From an uncultured Paenibacillaceae bacterium (lineage in GTDB: Bacteria; Bacillota; Bacilli; Paenibacillales; K13), in the NCBI GenBank assembly GCA_913056365.1, contig CAJXLT010000001.1, forward strand, positions 744,001-808,000: a stretch of 64,000 bases of DNA. Reading direction: 5' to 3'. The notes beneath the pieces are model-generated. The model made no database searches. It had not been told where the DNA came from and saw only the letters and a list, made by a program, of their open reading frames with translations. The position numbers were made by a program, and so were the translations under genes. Positions 37,164-47,222 of this stretch are shown here, piece by piece; positions within the stretch are counted from its first letter, which is position 1; every line of letters starts with the position of its first letter.

Positions 37164-39659
37164 ATGGCGAAACCAAACAAGAAGAGAAAGAAGAACAAGA
37201 CATCGCTTAGCCGCTGGATCGTGCGGATTGGCGTTCTAGGCTTGCTCGGCGTTATTGCCGCGGTCAGCTTGTATATCGCCATTCTGGTCAGCGGACACCA
37301 AGCACTGGAAGACAATATGAAGATGATGGAGATGGCGGAGTCATCCATCATACTCGATTCGGAAAACACAGAAATAAAGCGGCTATATAAGGAAAATCGG
37401 GTATTAGTATCATTGGATGACGTTCCAGATCAAGTGCAGCATGCTTTCATTGCAACCGAGGATAAGCGCTTCATGGAGCATGCCGGCATTGATTATTGGT
37501 CTATCGGTCGTGCAATTGCTAAGGATATTATGCAAGGAAGCTTAGTGGAAGGCGGCAGCACAATTACTCAACAGCTGGCGAAGAACATGTTCACGAATGC
37601 GGAACGAACATTTTTCCGCAAAGCCAAGGAGGCTTCGCTTGCGCTTGCGCTGGAAAACCGATTTTCGAAAGATGAGATTCTGGAATTGTATCTGAATCGA
37701 ATATTTTTCGGAGGGAACCTGTATGGCATCGGAGCGGCGGCAGATTATTACTTCAATAAGGATGTATCAGAACTGGAGCTATGGGAAATCGCCACATTGG
37801 CAGCGATGCCGAAAGCACCGAACACATACAATCCGATTGCTGATCCGGACAAGTCGAAGCAACGCCGGGCAGTTGTACTTAAGCTAATGTTGGACCAAGG
37901 CTACATTACACAAGCTGAGCGTGATGCTGCTGTTCAGGTTGATTACGTACAACCGAAGCGTTCGGCAGATCAGGAAGCCTATTGGTCCTATGTTGATGTC
38001 GTCCTGGAGGAGCTTGAGAAGAAGGCGGGCTTGACGACCGATCAGATTTTCTATGGCGGGTATCAGATTTATACGAATCTAGATGTCGCAACACAGGATG
38101 TATTGGAGAGCAAGTTCGAGCAAGAAGAACTGTTTCCGAAGGGCACTAGTGAAGATAGGATGCAAGGAGCGATGGTTGTGATGGACCATCATGACGGGCG
38201 CATTCTTGGCGTGATGGGCGGCAGGGATTATCAGCCCCGCGGCTGGAATCGGGCAACAGTGAAACGTCAACCCGGTTCTTCATTCAAGCCGATCGTCAGC
38301 TATGCGCCAGCAATCGAAGAGCTGGATTATACGCCGTACACGATGCTTCCAGACCGCCGCATGTCCTTCGGCGATTACTCGCCGCGCAACTATGATAACC
38401 GGTATTTGGGTGAAGTGGCAATGATGCGGGCGATGGAGGATTCAATTAACATCCCTGCTGTGTGGACATTGGATGAGGTCGGTATAGCGAACGGCATGGC
38501 ATTTGCCGAGAAGCTTGGAATAGAGCTTGATCAGCAAGCTGACCGCAATCTCGCTATTGCGCTTGGTGGATTGACCTATGGCGCAACACCGATTGAGATG
38601 GCAGAGGCGTATGGGGCATTTGCGAACGAAGGGTTATGGACAGAGGCGTTCACGGTACGCAAGGTAGAGACGCGGGATGGCGATGTCATCTATGAGCATA
38701 AGCCGAATACATCTCAAGTTATGAGCAAGCAAACAGCCTATTATATGACCCGCATGCTGGAGAAGGTTGTGCAACAAGGGACTGGCACGAATGCAAGTAT
38801 GCAACGGCCATCAGCAGGCAAAACCGGCTCTACGCAACCTGGAGTGGAAGGCGCAGATCCAGGCAATGCCTATTGGGATGTGTGGTTCGTCGGCTATACG
38901 CCGGAGGTGACAGCTTCTGTATGGATGGGTTACGACACACGAGACGCGGCACATATCGTAACTTCCGGAAGCTTTACCCCTGCTAGAATGTTTGCCGAGG
39001 TGCTCTCAGAGTCACTTGCAGACCGTAAGATCGCGCCTTTCACGAAGCCTGAGGGCGTGAAGGATTTGCCGAAGCGTCCACAAGGTGTGCACGATTTGCA
39101 AGCTGACGTTGACGAGCTGGACCCGAAGGTGCTACTCAGTTGGTCTGAGGTGGAGGGTGCCGACGGTTATCGCGTATACCGTAAGACACAAGAGGATGAA
39201 GATTATGAGTTAATCAGCACAACACCGGTTACGGAGCTTCAGGATATGACCGTCATGTCAGGTCATACGTATACGTACGTCGTTCGTGTCTACCAAACAG
39301 GAAATCCGCAGGAAAGCAATTCTTCAACTGAAGTATCCGTAATTGTACCGGAAGCAAGCGATTCGCTGCCTGAGTTCGATCTGGACGATTTCTTGAATGG
39401 TTCAGAGAATGAACAGAACACAGACGATTCCGATACGCAAGAGGATATAGATGAAGACGGGTCTTCCGACGATGTGAATGAAGGAGATGGCTCTGGCGAA
39501 GCTGATCCAGACGCAGACCAGCGGGATGATACGGAAGAACAAGATAATATAGCAGACGAAGAGACAGATAGCGAACAACCGTCTGATAGCGATCATATCC
39601 GTGATTCTGAACGGAATGACATGAACGACATGAATGGCGATGTTGAACAAGTCCAATGA
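37164..39659 (+). CDS. Class A penicillin-binding protein (PBP1A-type) with C-terminal FN3
   Basis: An 831-residue bifunctional peptidoglycan synthase. A basic cytoplasmic tail (KPNKKRKKNK) and one membrane anchor (~20-40) come first. The GT51 transglycosylase follows, with ATEDKRFMEHAGIDYWSI, GGSTITQQLAKN and LYLNRIFFGG. The transpeptidase has catalytic Ser S372 in SSFK, SIN as the SxN motif and KTGST. An FN3 module (~655-735) and a ~95-residue Asp/Glu/Ser-rich tail follow, so the C-terminus is a long acidic extracellular extension. It is transcribed alone or with the cyclophilin lipoprotein gene 60 bases downstream. Confidence 0.95.
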   Translation: MAKPNKKRKKNKTSLSRWIVRIGVLGLLGVIAAVSLYIAILVSGHQALEDNMKMMEMAESSIILDSENTEIKRLYKENRVLVSLDDVPDQVQHAFIATEDKRFMEHAGIDYWSIGRAIAKDIMQGSLVEGGSTITQQLAKNMFTNAERTFFRKAKEASLALALENRFSKDEILELYLNRIFFGGNLYGIGAAADYYFNKDVSELELWEIATLAAMPKAPNTYNPIADPDKSKQRRAVVLKLMLDQGYITQAERDAAVQVDYVQPKRSADQEAYWSYVDVVLEELEKKAGLTTDQIFYGGYQIYTNLDVATQDVLESKFEQEELFPKGTSEDRMQGAMVVMDHHDGRILGVMGGRDYQPRGWNRATVKRQPGSSFKPIVSYAPAIEELDYTPYTMLPDRRMSFGDYSPRNYDNRYLGEVAMMRAMEDSINIPAVWTLDEVGIANGMAFAEKLGIELDQQADRNLAIALGGLTYGATPIEMAEAYGAFANEGLWTEAFTVRKVETRDGDVIYEHKPNTSQVMSKQTAYYMTRMLEKVVQQGTGTNASMQRPSAGKTGSTQPGVEGADPGNAYWDVWFVGYTPEVTASVWMGYDTRDAAHIVTSGSFTPARMFAEVLSESLADRKIAPFTKPEGVKDLPKRPQGVHDLQADVDELDPKVLLSWSEVEGADGYRVYRKTQEDEDYELISTTPVTELQDMTVMSGHTYTYVVRVYQTGNPQESNSSTEVSVIVPEASDSLPEFDLDDFLNGSENEQNTDDSDTQEDIDEDGSSDDVNEGDGSGEADPDADQRDDTEEQDNIADEETDSEQPSDSDHIRDSERNDMNDMNGDVEQVQ

Positions 39660-39719
39660 TCGCCAACTGCTGCAGAAGTAACACAATAAGAAGCAATGAA
39701 TATGGAAAGGAGCAGGAGT

Positions 39720-40370
39720 ATGAGGAGCATACGAATAAGCATCTTGGCGGCAGTCTGTTTCATGCTAGTACTTGCAGCATGCGGGCAAGCGAAAAACGAG
39801 GGGAATGGCAAGCAGTCCATGCCCATGCAATGGGCAGAACCGCCGGCAATGTCGATTGACGAGAATGAGACATACACAGCGAAGCTGTATACAACGAAGG
39901 GGACGGTCACCATGGAGCTGTTCGCTCAGGATGCACCGCAAACTGTGAACAACTTCGTATTTTTAGCCAAGCAAGGATTTTATGAGGGGGTTTCCTTCCA
40001 TCGCATCATACAGGACTTCATGATACAGACTGGTGATCCCCTTGGAGACGGTACAGGGGGACCAGGGTACAGGTTTGAAGATGAACTGCCGTCTCCGCAT
40101 ACGTACGAGCCCGGTATTGTAGCGATGGCCAACGGTGGACCAGATACGAATGGCAGTCAATTTTTCATCTGTACCGGACCTTCCAGCTATTCATTGAACG
40201 AGCATCCTAATTACACGATATTTGGTAAAGTGACGGAAGGAATGGATGTCGTCGAATCGATTGCCAGTGTCCCAGTTCAGATGAATCCGAAGGCCGATCC
40301 GAACCGAGAACCGCCTAGCATGCCGACAGAGGAAGTAACCATACAGAAAGTGGAGATAGTTGAAGGATAA
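39720..40370 (+). CDS. Cyclophilin-type peptidyl-prolyl isomerase lipoprotein
   Basis: A 216-residue extracellular folding factor. The ATG at 39720 follows AAAGGAG by seven bases. The lipoprotein signal ISILAAVCFMLVLAAC has the lipobox LAAC. The cyclophilin domain (~60-210) carries NNFVFLAKQGFYEGVSFHRI, FMIQTGDPLGDGTGG, MANGGPDTNGSQFFI and FGKVTEGMDVV, including the FHRI and QFF active-site segments. Likely helps exported proteins fold at the membrane. A strong terminator follows the stop. Confidence 0.95.
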   Translation: MRSIRISILAAVCFMLVLAACGQAKNEGNGKQSMPMQWAEPPAMSIDENETYTAKLYTTKGTVTMELFAQDAPQTVNNFVFLAKQGFYEGVSFHRIIQDFMIQTGDPLGDGTGGPGYRFEDELPSPHTYEPGIVAMANGGPDTNGSQFFICTGPSSYSLNEHPNYTIFGKVTEGMDVVESIASVPVQMNPKADPNREPPSMPTEEVTIQKVEIVEG

Positions 40371-40372
40371 AG

Positions 40373-40411
40373 AAGGAGCTGTTGATTCGTGGGAAATCAA
40401 CAGCTCCTTTT
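40373..40411 (+). terminator. Rho-independent terminator after the cyclophilin gene
   Basis: AAGGAGCTGTTGATT (40373-40387) pairs with AATCAACAGCTCCTT (40395-40409), a 15-bp perfect stem running into TTTT. Confidence 0.9.
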
Positions 40412-40522
40412 CCATGCCTCCGTTACAAAAATACAAGCGTAAAGTCATAATGGTGATAGGCGGGTAACAAAAGTGCTGTACAAAAAAAAGAAAGCGCTTT
40501 ATTATTAGACCAATGCTTCATG

Positions 40523-40536
40523 TGTAACCGTTTGCA
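40523..40536. promoter_or_regulatory. cre site (CcpA) upstream of the substrate-binding protein gene
   Basis: TGTAACCGTTTGCA fits TGWNANCGNTNWCA at 13 of 14 positions, 95 bases before the gene. A weaker cre-like palindrome, AGAAAGCGCTTTAT, lies ~40 bases further upstream. Catabolite control of a sugar-uptake protein would be usual. Confidence 0.55.
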
Positions 40537-40630
40537 CGCGGATTACACTTGGATTTACCATCTACACACGGCTATCTCCGGCACATCCGGATTAGCATAG
40601 ATTTATACATTACAAGGGAGGTTTATCTAC

Positions 40631-42208
40631 ATGAAGACAACCAAGAAGAGCATGCTTATGCTACTGGTCCTTATCTTCACCATGTCCTTGGTATTGGCAG
40701 CGTGCGGCGGTAATAATCAAAGCGCGTCAAACAATACCGGCAACAACTCGTCCAACAGCGGATCGTCCAACAACGGATCGGGCAACACGAATGCATCCGA
40801 CAATGGTGGCAGCGCAGCGGAAGATCTGGAATTTGTCGAACTGGCATTCACTTATCCTGGCACGAAGCAAAAAGACCATGACGTTATCATGGCCGAAATT
40901 AATAGCTATTTGAAAGAGAAAATTAATGCGAATATTGATATACAGCCTATCGAATGGGGACAGTGGGACCAGAAGGTCAATCTGATGATTGCGTCCCGTG
41001 AACCGATGGACATTTACTTTACTGCGGCATGGTCGAACTATTCCGTGAACGTGTCCAAGGGCGCATTCTTGGAGTTAGACGATCTTCTGGCCAATTCAGA
41101 AGCTGGACAGTCGATTGTTCATTCACTTGACCCTGCATTCATCGAAGGCTCTAAGATCAATGGCAAGAACTACGGGATTCCTACGAACAAGGAATTGGCA
41201 TCCAGCGGCGGTGTTGTGTATCGTTCGGATATTGCCGAAGAGCTTGGACTTGACTTCTCTAATGTGAAGACGATTCACGACCTTGGTCCTGTTCTGGAGC
41301 AAGTGAAGCAAGCAAAGCCGGAAATGATTCCGCTCTTTGCACTGCCGGGCGATTTTGTTAATGCCCATTTCTTGGCAAACTGGGACTTCCTCGGTGACAA
41401 CAACATTCCTGGCGTTATTCGCAAGGACGGAACTGAAACGACTATCAAACCAAGATTCGAGTATCCGGCATATATGGAGAACTTGAAGACAGCACGTGAA
41501 TACTTCCTCGCAGGCTATATCAATGAAGACGCAACGACAACGACGCTTTCATCTCAGGATGCGTTGAAGAACGGCAACGTCTTCATGACTGTACAACCAT
41601 TGAAGCCAGGCAAGGATGCCGAGCTCGCAGCAGCAACAGGCTTGACAGGCAAGCTGCAGCAGCTTGAGCTGACACAGCGTACGATTGCTACAACAGAAAC
41701 AGCAGGTTCGATGTTGGCGATTTCCTCCACATCTGAAAATCCGGAAAGAGCGCTTATGTTCATTAACTTGCTCCATACAGACAAGTATCTGAACAACCTG
41801 TTGAACTTCGGTATCGAAGACGAACACTATTCCCGCAGCGGTGAAGTCATTTCTGCAACAGAGAAGCAGGGTGATTATGCACCGGGCGCCGCATGGATGT
41901 TCGGAAGCCAGTTCCTGAACTATGTATGGGATACAGAGGACCCGCAGAAGTGGGAGAAATTCCGCGAATTTAACGATGCTGGTCATCCTTCCCCAGCACT
42001 TGGCTTCACCTTCAATTCAGAGCCGGTGAAGACAGAAGTGGCTGCAGTGGTCAACATTCGTCAAGAGTATGATGATGCGCTGGAGACGGGATCAGTTGAT
42101 CCAGAAGAGATTGTGCCGCAATATATCGAGAAGATGAAGGCGGCCGGTCTCGATAAGATTGTAGAAGAGAAGCAGAGACAATTCGACGAGTTCTTGGCTA
42201 ACAAGTAA
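40631..42208 (+). CDS. ABC transporter substrate-binding lipoprotein (family 1/LipO-like), orphan
   Basis: A 525-residue lipoprotein. Signal with lipobox VLAAC, then a Ser/Asn/Gly-rich linker of ~40 residues. The mature part resembles CUT1-type extracellular solute-binding proteins of Paenibacillus, with IEWGQWDQKVNLMIASREPMDIYF and a DUF3502-like C-terminus (ALGFTFNSEPVKTEVA). These normally bind oligosaccharides for an ABC importer, but no permease or ATPase gene adjoins it. The ribosome binding site GGGAGG is good. The cre site upstream supports a carbohydrate role; the ligand is unknown. Confidence 0.88.
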   Translation: MKTTKKSMLMLLVLIFTMSLVLAACGGNNQSASNNTGNNSSNSGSSNNGSGNTNASDNGGSAAEDLEFVELAFTYPGTKQKDHDVIMAEINSYLKEKINANIDIQPIEWGQWDQKVNLMIASREPMDIYFTAAWSNYSVNVSKGAFLELDDLLANSEAGQSIVHSLDPAFIEGSKINGKNYGIPTNKELASSGGVVYRSDIAEELGLDFSNVKTIHDLGPVLEQVKQAKPEMIPLFALPGDFVNAHFLANWDFLGDNNIPGVIRKDGTETTIKPRFEYPAYMENLKTAREYFLAGYINEDATTTTLSSQDALKNGNVFMTVQPLKPGKDAELAAATGLTGKLQQLELTQRTIATTETAGSMLAISSTSENPERALMFINLLHTDKYLNNLLNFGIEDEHYSRSGEVISATEKQGDYAPGAAWMFGSQFLNYVWDTEDPQKWEKFREFNDAGHPSPALGFTFNSEPVKTEVAAVVNIRQEYDDALETGSVDPEEIVPQYIEKMKAAGLDKIVEEKQRQFDEFLANK

Positions 42209-42226
42209 TTCGATAATCGGATCCAT

Positions 42227-42286
42227 AAAAAGAGCCGTCCCGTATTCCGAACGTACACTGTTCGGACGGGACAGCTCTTTTTTTTA
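42227..42286. terminator. Bidirectional terminator between the substrate-binding protein gene and rqcH
   Basis: A long stem: AAAAGAGCCGTCCCGT pairs with the complementary GACGGGACAGCTCTTTT region, with an inner CCGAAC/GTTCGG hairpin. It is followed by a run of Ts on the plus strand, and a T-run arises on the minus strand from the AAAA. Confidence 0.85.
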
Positions 42287-42293
42287 TTATGAT

Positions 42294-44069
42294 TCAGTTC
42301 TTGATTGATTCCAGCTTGTCCAGTCGATCTTTGTCAGGTGTGACGTAGACGGTTTTCTGATTATCGTAGATCACATAGCCGGGCTTGGCGCCGTTCGGCT
42401 TGCGAACATGCCGAATGAGTGTATAATCGACAGGCACCTGACTGGATTCTCTAGCTTGACTGAAGTAAGCGGCGAGCATCGCTGCTTCTTCTAACGTTGC
42501 ATCACCGTACTCTCTGCTGCGAATGACGACATGGGAGCCGGGAATATCCAACGCATGCAGCCACGTGTCTGACGATTGCGCCATCCGGTTCGTTACATAC
42601 TCGTTTTGCAAGTTATTCCTGCCAACATATAGCGGAATACCTTCACTGGATAAGAAGCCGCTTACGCTTGGCTTGTTTGATTTCTTCTTACGCTTATCCT
42701 TCTTGTTACGTTGGCGCACGTAGCCTTGCTCGGCTAATTCATCCCGTATTTCCTCAATATCATGGAGGGAAGCATTGCGCAGCTGGACGAGAACGCTGGA
42801 CAAGTATGTCACTTCATCAGCAGCAGCTGTCAGCTGTTCACGTGCTGCGATCCGTCCATTCTTGGCCTTCGTATACTTCTTGAAGTAGCGTTGCGCGTTG
42901 TCCGACGGGGTTAGCTGCGGATCGAGCGCGATCGTCATTACAGCCTGTTGTTCATCGTAATAATTGACTAGTTCCGTATGCTTCATGCCGCGTTCTAATT
43001 GATGCAGATTGGCCGTAACCAACTCTCCCATGATACGGTATCGCTCTGCCTGCTCAGCATCCGCTTCAGTTTCTCGCAATTTCTCCATCTTCTTCACATT
43101 CTTCGCAATCTCATTCTGTAGAAATCGTTCCAAATCGGACGTTTTCTGCTTGACCAGATCCCGTTCTGCTTTTTCACCGAAATAGGCATCCAAACATTCG
43201 CTTATCGTTGGGAATTGTGTAGCAATACCTTCAATATGAGATAGCTCGATGACGGAAAAATAGCTTTTATCTAATTGAGTATTTGTCTTAATAGTAGGTG
43301 TAATTTCATTGGTTGCAACATTGCGGACAATGTCGAACAAGCTGCGTGCGAGCTTCTCGCGGCGATCCTGGTCCTGAGAGAATGGCTGCATCTCGGTTTG
43401 CGGCGAATAGCCGCATCGATGCACGATTTCCTTGGCGGCCAATGGGCTAATGCCGCTATATGTCTGGACAAGCCAAGCAGAGACTTGCAATTTCTGTTGC
43501 TCTGCTTCAGCTTGTTCCATCCGTCTGACACATTGCTGTTCAGATTCTTGGAACGGATCTATCTTATCTTGTGCAGGCGGCGCGGTATAGGTACTGCCTG
43601 GCATGACGATTCGATAGCTGCTGATTGCCGGGGTGACATGATGAATCCCATCGATAATGGAACCTGTTGCCGGGTCTGTCATAATGATGTTGCTATGACG
43701 GCCCATAAGCTCGATGATGAGACGCTTCGTGCGAACATCCCCTAATTCGTCAGACTGCTGGACATCGAGAAGCAGAATGCGTTCCGCACCTTCCTGTTGA
43801 ATGGATGCGATTACAGCGTTCTCGAAGTATTTGCGCAGCAGCATACAGAACATAGGTGCTTCCAACGGGTTCACGAACGTGCGTGCAGTCGCGTGTACAC
43901 GCGGATAAGTAGGGTTCGCTGAGAGCAGTATTTTGCGCGTAACCCCGCGAGCGCGAATTTGCATCACGATATCGTGCGGGGAAGGTTGATGAATTTTATG
44001 AATGCGGCCGCCAACGCACGCTTGCAGCTCGTTGGCGATGGCGCGAACGACTAATCCGTCTAAGGCCAT
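42294..44069 (-). CDS. rqcH: Rqc2 homolog RqcH (NFACT family), ribosome quality control
   Basis: A 591-residue NFACT protein (also called FbpA/YloA). The ATG at 44069 has TGGAG ten bases upstream; the TTG three codons earlier abuts it. NFACT-N (MALDGLVVRAIANEL, GGRIHKIHQP, RKYFENAVI) is followed by a central helical coiled-coil with many Glu/Lys. The C-terminal NFACT-R domain has RNNLQNEYVTNRMA, DTWLHALDIPGSHVVIRS and YTLIRHVRKPNGAKPGYVIY. Known members bind stalled 50S subunits and add C-terminal Ala tails that mark the nascent chain for degradation. It is divergent from the ATPase gene, as in B. subtilis yloA-yloB but with opposite orientation. Confidence 0.95.
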   Translation of the reverse strand: MALDGLVVRAIANELQACVGGRIHKIHQPSPHDIVMQIRARGVTRKILLSANPTYPRVHATARTFVNPLEAPMFCMLLRKYFENAVIASIQQEGAERILLLDVQQSDELGDVRTKRLIIELMGRHSNIIMTDPATGSIIDGIHHVTPAISSYRIVMPGSTYTAPPAQDKIDPFQESEQQCVRRMEQAEAEQQKLQVSAWLVQTYSGISPLAAKEIVHRCGYSPQTEMQPFSQDQDRREKLARSLFDIVRNVATNEITPTIKTNTQLDKSYFSVIELSHIEGIATQFPTISECLDAYFGEKAERDLVKQKTSDLERFLQNEIAKNVKKMEKLRETEADAEQAERYRIMGELVTANLHQLERGMKHTELVNYYDEQQAVMTIALDPQLTPSDNAQRYFKKYTKAKNGRIAAREQLTAAADEVTYLSSVLVQLRNASLHDIEEIRDELAEQGYVRQRNKKDKRKKKSNKPSVSGFLSSEGIPLYVGRNNLQNEYVTNRMAQSSDTWLHALDIPGSHVVIRSREYGDATLEEAAMLAAYFSQARESSQVPVDYTLIRHVRKPNGAKPGYVIYDNQKTVYVTPDKDRLDKLESIKN

Positions 44070-44150
44070 AAGAGACAACTCCAGTTTTGGTATGATTTCG
44101 TCAATGCCAGTACGGATGCCATACAGACATGCGTTGCAACACTTGAAGTG

Positions 44151-44176
44151 ACAATGACTGGTTCCTTAGTCATTGT
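44151..44176. promoter_or_regulatory. Inverted repeat in the divergent rqcH/P-ATPase control region
   Basis: ACAATGACT (44151-44159) and AGTCATTGT (44168-44176) are perfect reverse complements around 8 bases. It sits ~80 bases before rqcH and ~115 before the ATPase gene. No T-tract follows, so an operator is more likely than a terminator. The regulator is unknown. Confidence 0.4.
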
Positions 44177-44290
44177 ACCTAAATTCCTGTCTAAAGCAAA
44201 GATGCCGGACCTGTCTCATTCGAATGGGATATTTTGCGGCTTGTTCGAATACATTTAGCCTAGACAAGACTTAGGGAGGGAATAGCCGAA

Positions 44291-47074
44291 ATGAGTCAGA
44301 GAAGGTGGTATCAATACAGTGCGGAAGAAATCGCAGCCATCCAGCGTGTAGACCCGCAACATGGTTTGCACGCAGATGAAGTGCGAGACAGGCAGGAAGA
44401 ACACGGGCCCAATACACTTTCTGAAGGCAAGTCGATCTCTCCGATTGCCCTATTCTTGAATCAGTTCAAGGATTTCATGGTGCTCGTATTGATGGGCGCA
44501 ACGCTGATTTCAGGATTGCTTGGCGAATATTTGGATGCAATTACGATTGTCGCTATCATTATTATGAACGGGATATTAGGGTTCGTTCAAGAATTCCGTG
44601 CCGAGCGTTCATTGCGTGCGCTGAAGGAGCTGTCCGCTCCAATCGCTAAGGTCATCCGAGACAGCAAGCGCGTGGAGGTGCTCGCTTCTGAGCTTGTGCC
44701 AGGCGATGTCGTGTTGTTCGAAGGAGGCGACCGCATTCCTGCAGATATACGGATGCTGGAAACTGCCGGGCTGCAGATTGAGGAATCTGCACTGACTGGG
44801 GAATCCGTGCCGGTGCATAAGCGGACAGAAGCGATTGCAGAGGATGATCTGCCGCTTGGCGACAGGAAGAATATGGCCTATCTCGGGACGATGGTGACGA
44901 AGGGCTCAGGCAAAGGTGTTGTTGTCAGTACAGGCATGCAGACCGAAATGGGGAAGATCGCAGATCTGATCCAAAGTACAGAAACGATGGAGACACCGCT
45001 CCAACACAGGTTGGAGCAGCTCGGCAAAATTTTGATCGGTGTCGCAATAGCTTTGACTATACTCGTAGTCGTTGCGGGGATTTTGCACGGACAGCCTACT
45101 TATGGCATGTTTCTAGCAGGTGTCAGCTTAGCGGTTGCCGCAATTCCTGAAGGGTTACCGGCGATTGTGACTATTGCGCTTGCGCTTGGTGTGCAGCGTA
45201 TGATCCGACGCAAGGCGATCGTTCGCAAGCTGCCGTCTGTTGAAACACTAGGCTGCGCTTCTGTTATCTGTTCGGACAAAACAGGCACATTGACGCAGAA
45301 CAAAATGACCGTGACCCACCTGTGGCAAGGCGGGCAGCTGTTAGAGGTAACTGGTGAAGGATATGATCCAGTCGGTCAAATTATGGACGGTAATCATAAA
45401 GTAGATATTCGCGACAACGCAGGTTTAAGACGGCTGCTGCAAATCGGGGTCAGCTGTAACAATGCGATGCTCGAACAAGTTCAAGTGAGCCATGATGGGA
45501 AGAAATCTGCGAAGCAGCAACGGATGGAATGGACTGTGAACGGAGACCCAACAGAAGGAGCGCTTGTCGTATTAGGCGCGAAAGCCGGATTAAATGCCAC
45601 TCACTTATCCGCCTTGTATGAAAGATTGGCTGAATTCCCGTTCGATTCGGAACGGAAGATGATGTCAGTGCTGCTCCAGCATCAGGGAGGACGATTGCTG
45701 TATACGAAGGGGGCGCCGGATATGCTGTTATCCCGATGCTCTTATATATTATGGGACGGAAAGGTTATTCCGTTCACAGACAGTCTTCGCCGGAAGGTAG
45801 CTGCTGCTAACGAGGCTATGGCTAAGCATGCGCTTCGCGTATTAGGCTGCGCGTACCGTGAAGTGAGATCGACTGAAGCCTGCGAGACAGAGGCAGATGC
45901 GGAATGCGGACTGATCTTCGCCGGTTTGACAGGCATGATCGACCCGCCGCGCAAGGAAGCGCGTCAAGCGATATCGAAGTGCAAGGCAGCAGGAATTAGA
46001 ACTGTGATGATTACAGGAGATCATCAATTGACCGCGGAAGCGATCGCGCGTCAGCTTGGTCTGTTACCGGAGAAGGGACTTGTTTTGAATGGCAGACAAT
46101 TGGCGAACATGAGCGACGATGAGCTGGATGAGCGGGTCGAGCAAGTGTATGTATACGCACGTGTCTCGCCTGAACATAAGCTGCGCATTGTCAAGTCACT
46201 GCAGCGGAAAGGTCACGTAGTCGCCATGACAGGGGACGGCGTGAACGATGCGCCTGCTATCAAGTCGGCTGACATTGGCATCGCGATGGGCATTACGGGG
46301 ACGGATGTGACGAAGGAAGCTTCCTCACTCGTGCTCAGTGATGACAATTTCGCTACAATCGTTGCGGCTATCGAGGAAGGCCGGGGCATCTACGAGAATA
46401 TCCGCAAGTTCATTCGTTATTTGCTAGCGTCGAATGTCGGCGAAATTATGACAATGTTCCTCGCGATGATGATGGGGATGCCGCTGCCGCTCGTACCGAT
46501 TCAGATTTTATGGGTCAATCTGGTTACAGATGGTCTTCCAGCACTTGCGTTAGGTGTCGATCAAGCGGAGGATGACTTAATGAAGCAGAAGCCGCGTTCA
46601 CCGAAGGAGAATATCTTCGCTCGCCGTCTCGGTTGGAAGATCGTCAGTCGCGGTATTATGATCGGTCTGTGCACACTTGCCGCATTCTGGATCGTCTTGC
46701 AGCAATCGAACGATCTTGCCACAGCCCAGACGGTCGCCTTCGCCACACTCGTGATGGCGCAGCTGATCCATGTGTTTGATTGCCGAAGCTCGCGCTCCAT
46801 CTTCCACCGTAAACTGCTGGAGAACAGAACGCTAGTGTTGGCCGTGCTATCCTCTGTTGTGCTGATGCTAGGTGTCATGTACCTCGATCCGTTACAGCCG
46901 ATCTTCAAAACCGTTGATCTGGCATTGCGGGATTGGATACTCATACTGGTGATGTCAGCAGTACCTACGATCCTGTTCGGCATTGGCAGCGTACTTGGCG
47001 GCCGCAGAAGACCGAAGCGCACATATCGCTATGGCGGTCCGGCCGGGGCGAGCGGCAGCACCATATCCCGATAA
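44291..47074 (+). CDS. yloB: Ca2+-type P-type ATPase (SERCA-like, YloB family)
   Basis: A 927-residue P2A-type cation pump. The cytosolic N-terminal region is followed by ten predicted membrane segments. TGES (actuator), the phosphorylated Asp D329 in [13 protein letters not shown], the KGAPDM nucleotide-binding loop and [10 protein letters not shown] are all intact. Transport-site residues match Ca2+ pumps: IPEGLPAIV in M4, NVGEI in M5 and NLVTDG in M6. Expected to export Ca2+ (possibly Mn2+) from the cytosol. B. subtilis YloB is a sporulation-associated Ca2+-ATPase. A GGGAGG ribosome binding site precedes the ATG. Confidence 0.95.
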   Translation: MSQRRWYQYSAEEIAAIQRVDPQHGLHADEVRDRQEEHGPNTLSEGKSISPIALFLNQFKDFMVLVLMGATLISGLLGEYLDAITIVAIIIMNGILGFVQEFRAERSLRALKELSAPIAKVIRDSKRVEVLASELVPGDVVLFEGGDRIPADIRMLETAGLQIEESALTGESVPVHKRTEAIAEDDLPLGDRKNMAYLGTMVTKGSGKGVVVSTGMQTEMGKIADLIQSTETMETPLQHRLEQLGKILIGVAIALTILVVVAGILHGQPTYGMFLAGVSLAVAAIPEGLPAIVTIALALGVQRMIRRKAIVRKLPSVETLGCASVICSDKTGTLTQNKMTVTHLWQGGQLLEVTGEGYDPVGQIMDGNHKVDIRDNAGLRRLLQIGVSCNNAMLEQVQVSHDGKKSAKQQRMEWTVNGDPTEGALVVLGAKAGLNATHLSALYERLAEFPFDSERKMMSVLLQHQGGRLLYTKGAPDMLLSRCSYILWDGKVIPFTDSLRRKVAAANEAMAKHALRVLGCAYREVRSTEACETEADAECGLIFAGLTGMIDPPRKEARQAISKCKAAGIRTVMITGDHQLTAEAIARQLGLLPEKGLVLNGRQLANMSDDELDERVEQVYVYARVSPEHKLRIVKSLQRKGHVVAMTGDGVNDAPAIKSADIGIAMGITGTDVTKEASSLVLSDDNFATIVAAIEEGRGIYENIRKFIRYLLASNVGEIMTMFLAMMMGMPLPLVPIQILWVNLVTDGLPALALGVDQAEDDLMKQKPRSPKENIFARRLGWKIVSRGIMIGLCTLAAFWIVLQQSNDLATAQTVAFATLVMAQLIHVFDCRSSRSIFHRKLLENRTLVLAVLSSVVLMLGVMYLDPLQPIFKTVDLALRDWILILVMSAVPTILFGIGSVLGGRRRPKRTYRYGGPAGASGSTISR

Positions 47075-47104
47075 GCGAAGCACTAGTATAGAAGCAACAG
47101 AATG

Positions 47105-47136
47105 ATAGGCCAATCGTCATAATCGGATTGGTCTAT
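47105..47136 (+). terminator. Hairpin after the P-type ATPase gene
   Basis: ATAGGCCAATC pairs with GATTGGTCTAT through 11 positions including one G-U pair, followed by TTCTGTTTG. A moderate terminator between yloB and dapF. Confidence 0.6.
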
Positions 47137-47222
47137 TTCTGTTTGTTGCTGGTGGCTACTCAAAACTTGCGGATTGCGTTACAATAAGAGGAATAAGCAA
47201 GGAGCGGTGAGGAGTGGACAAT

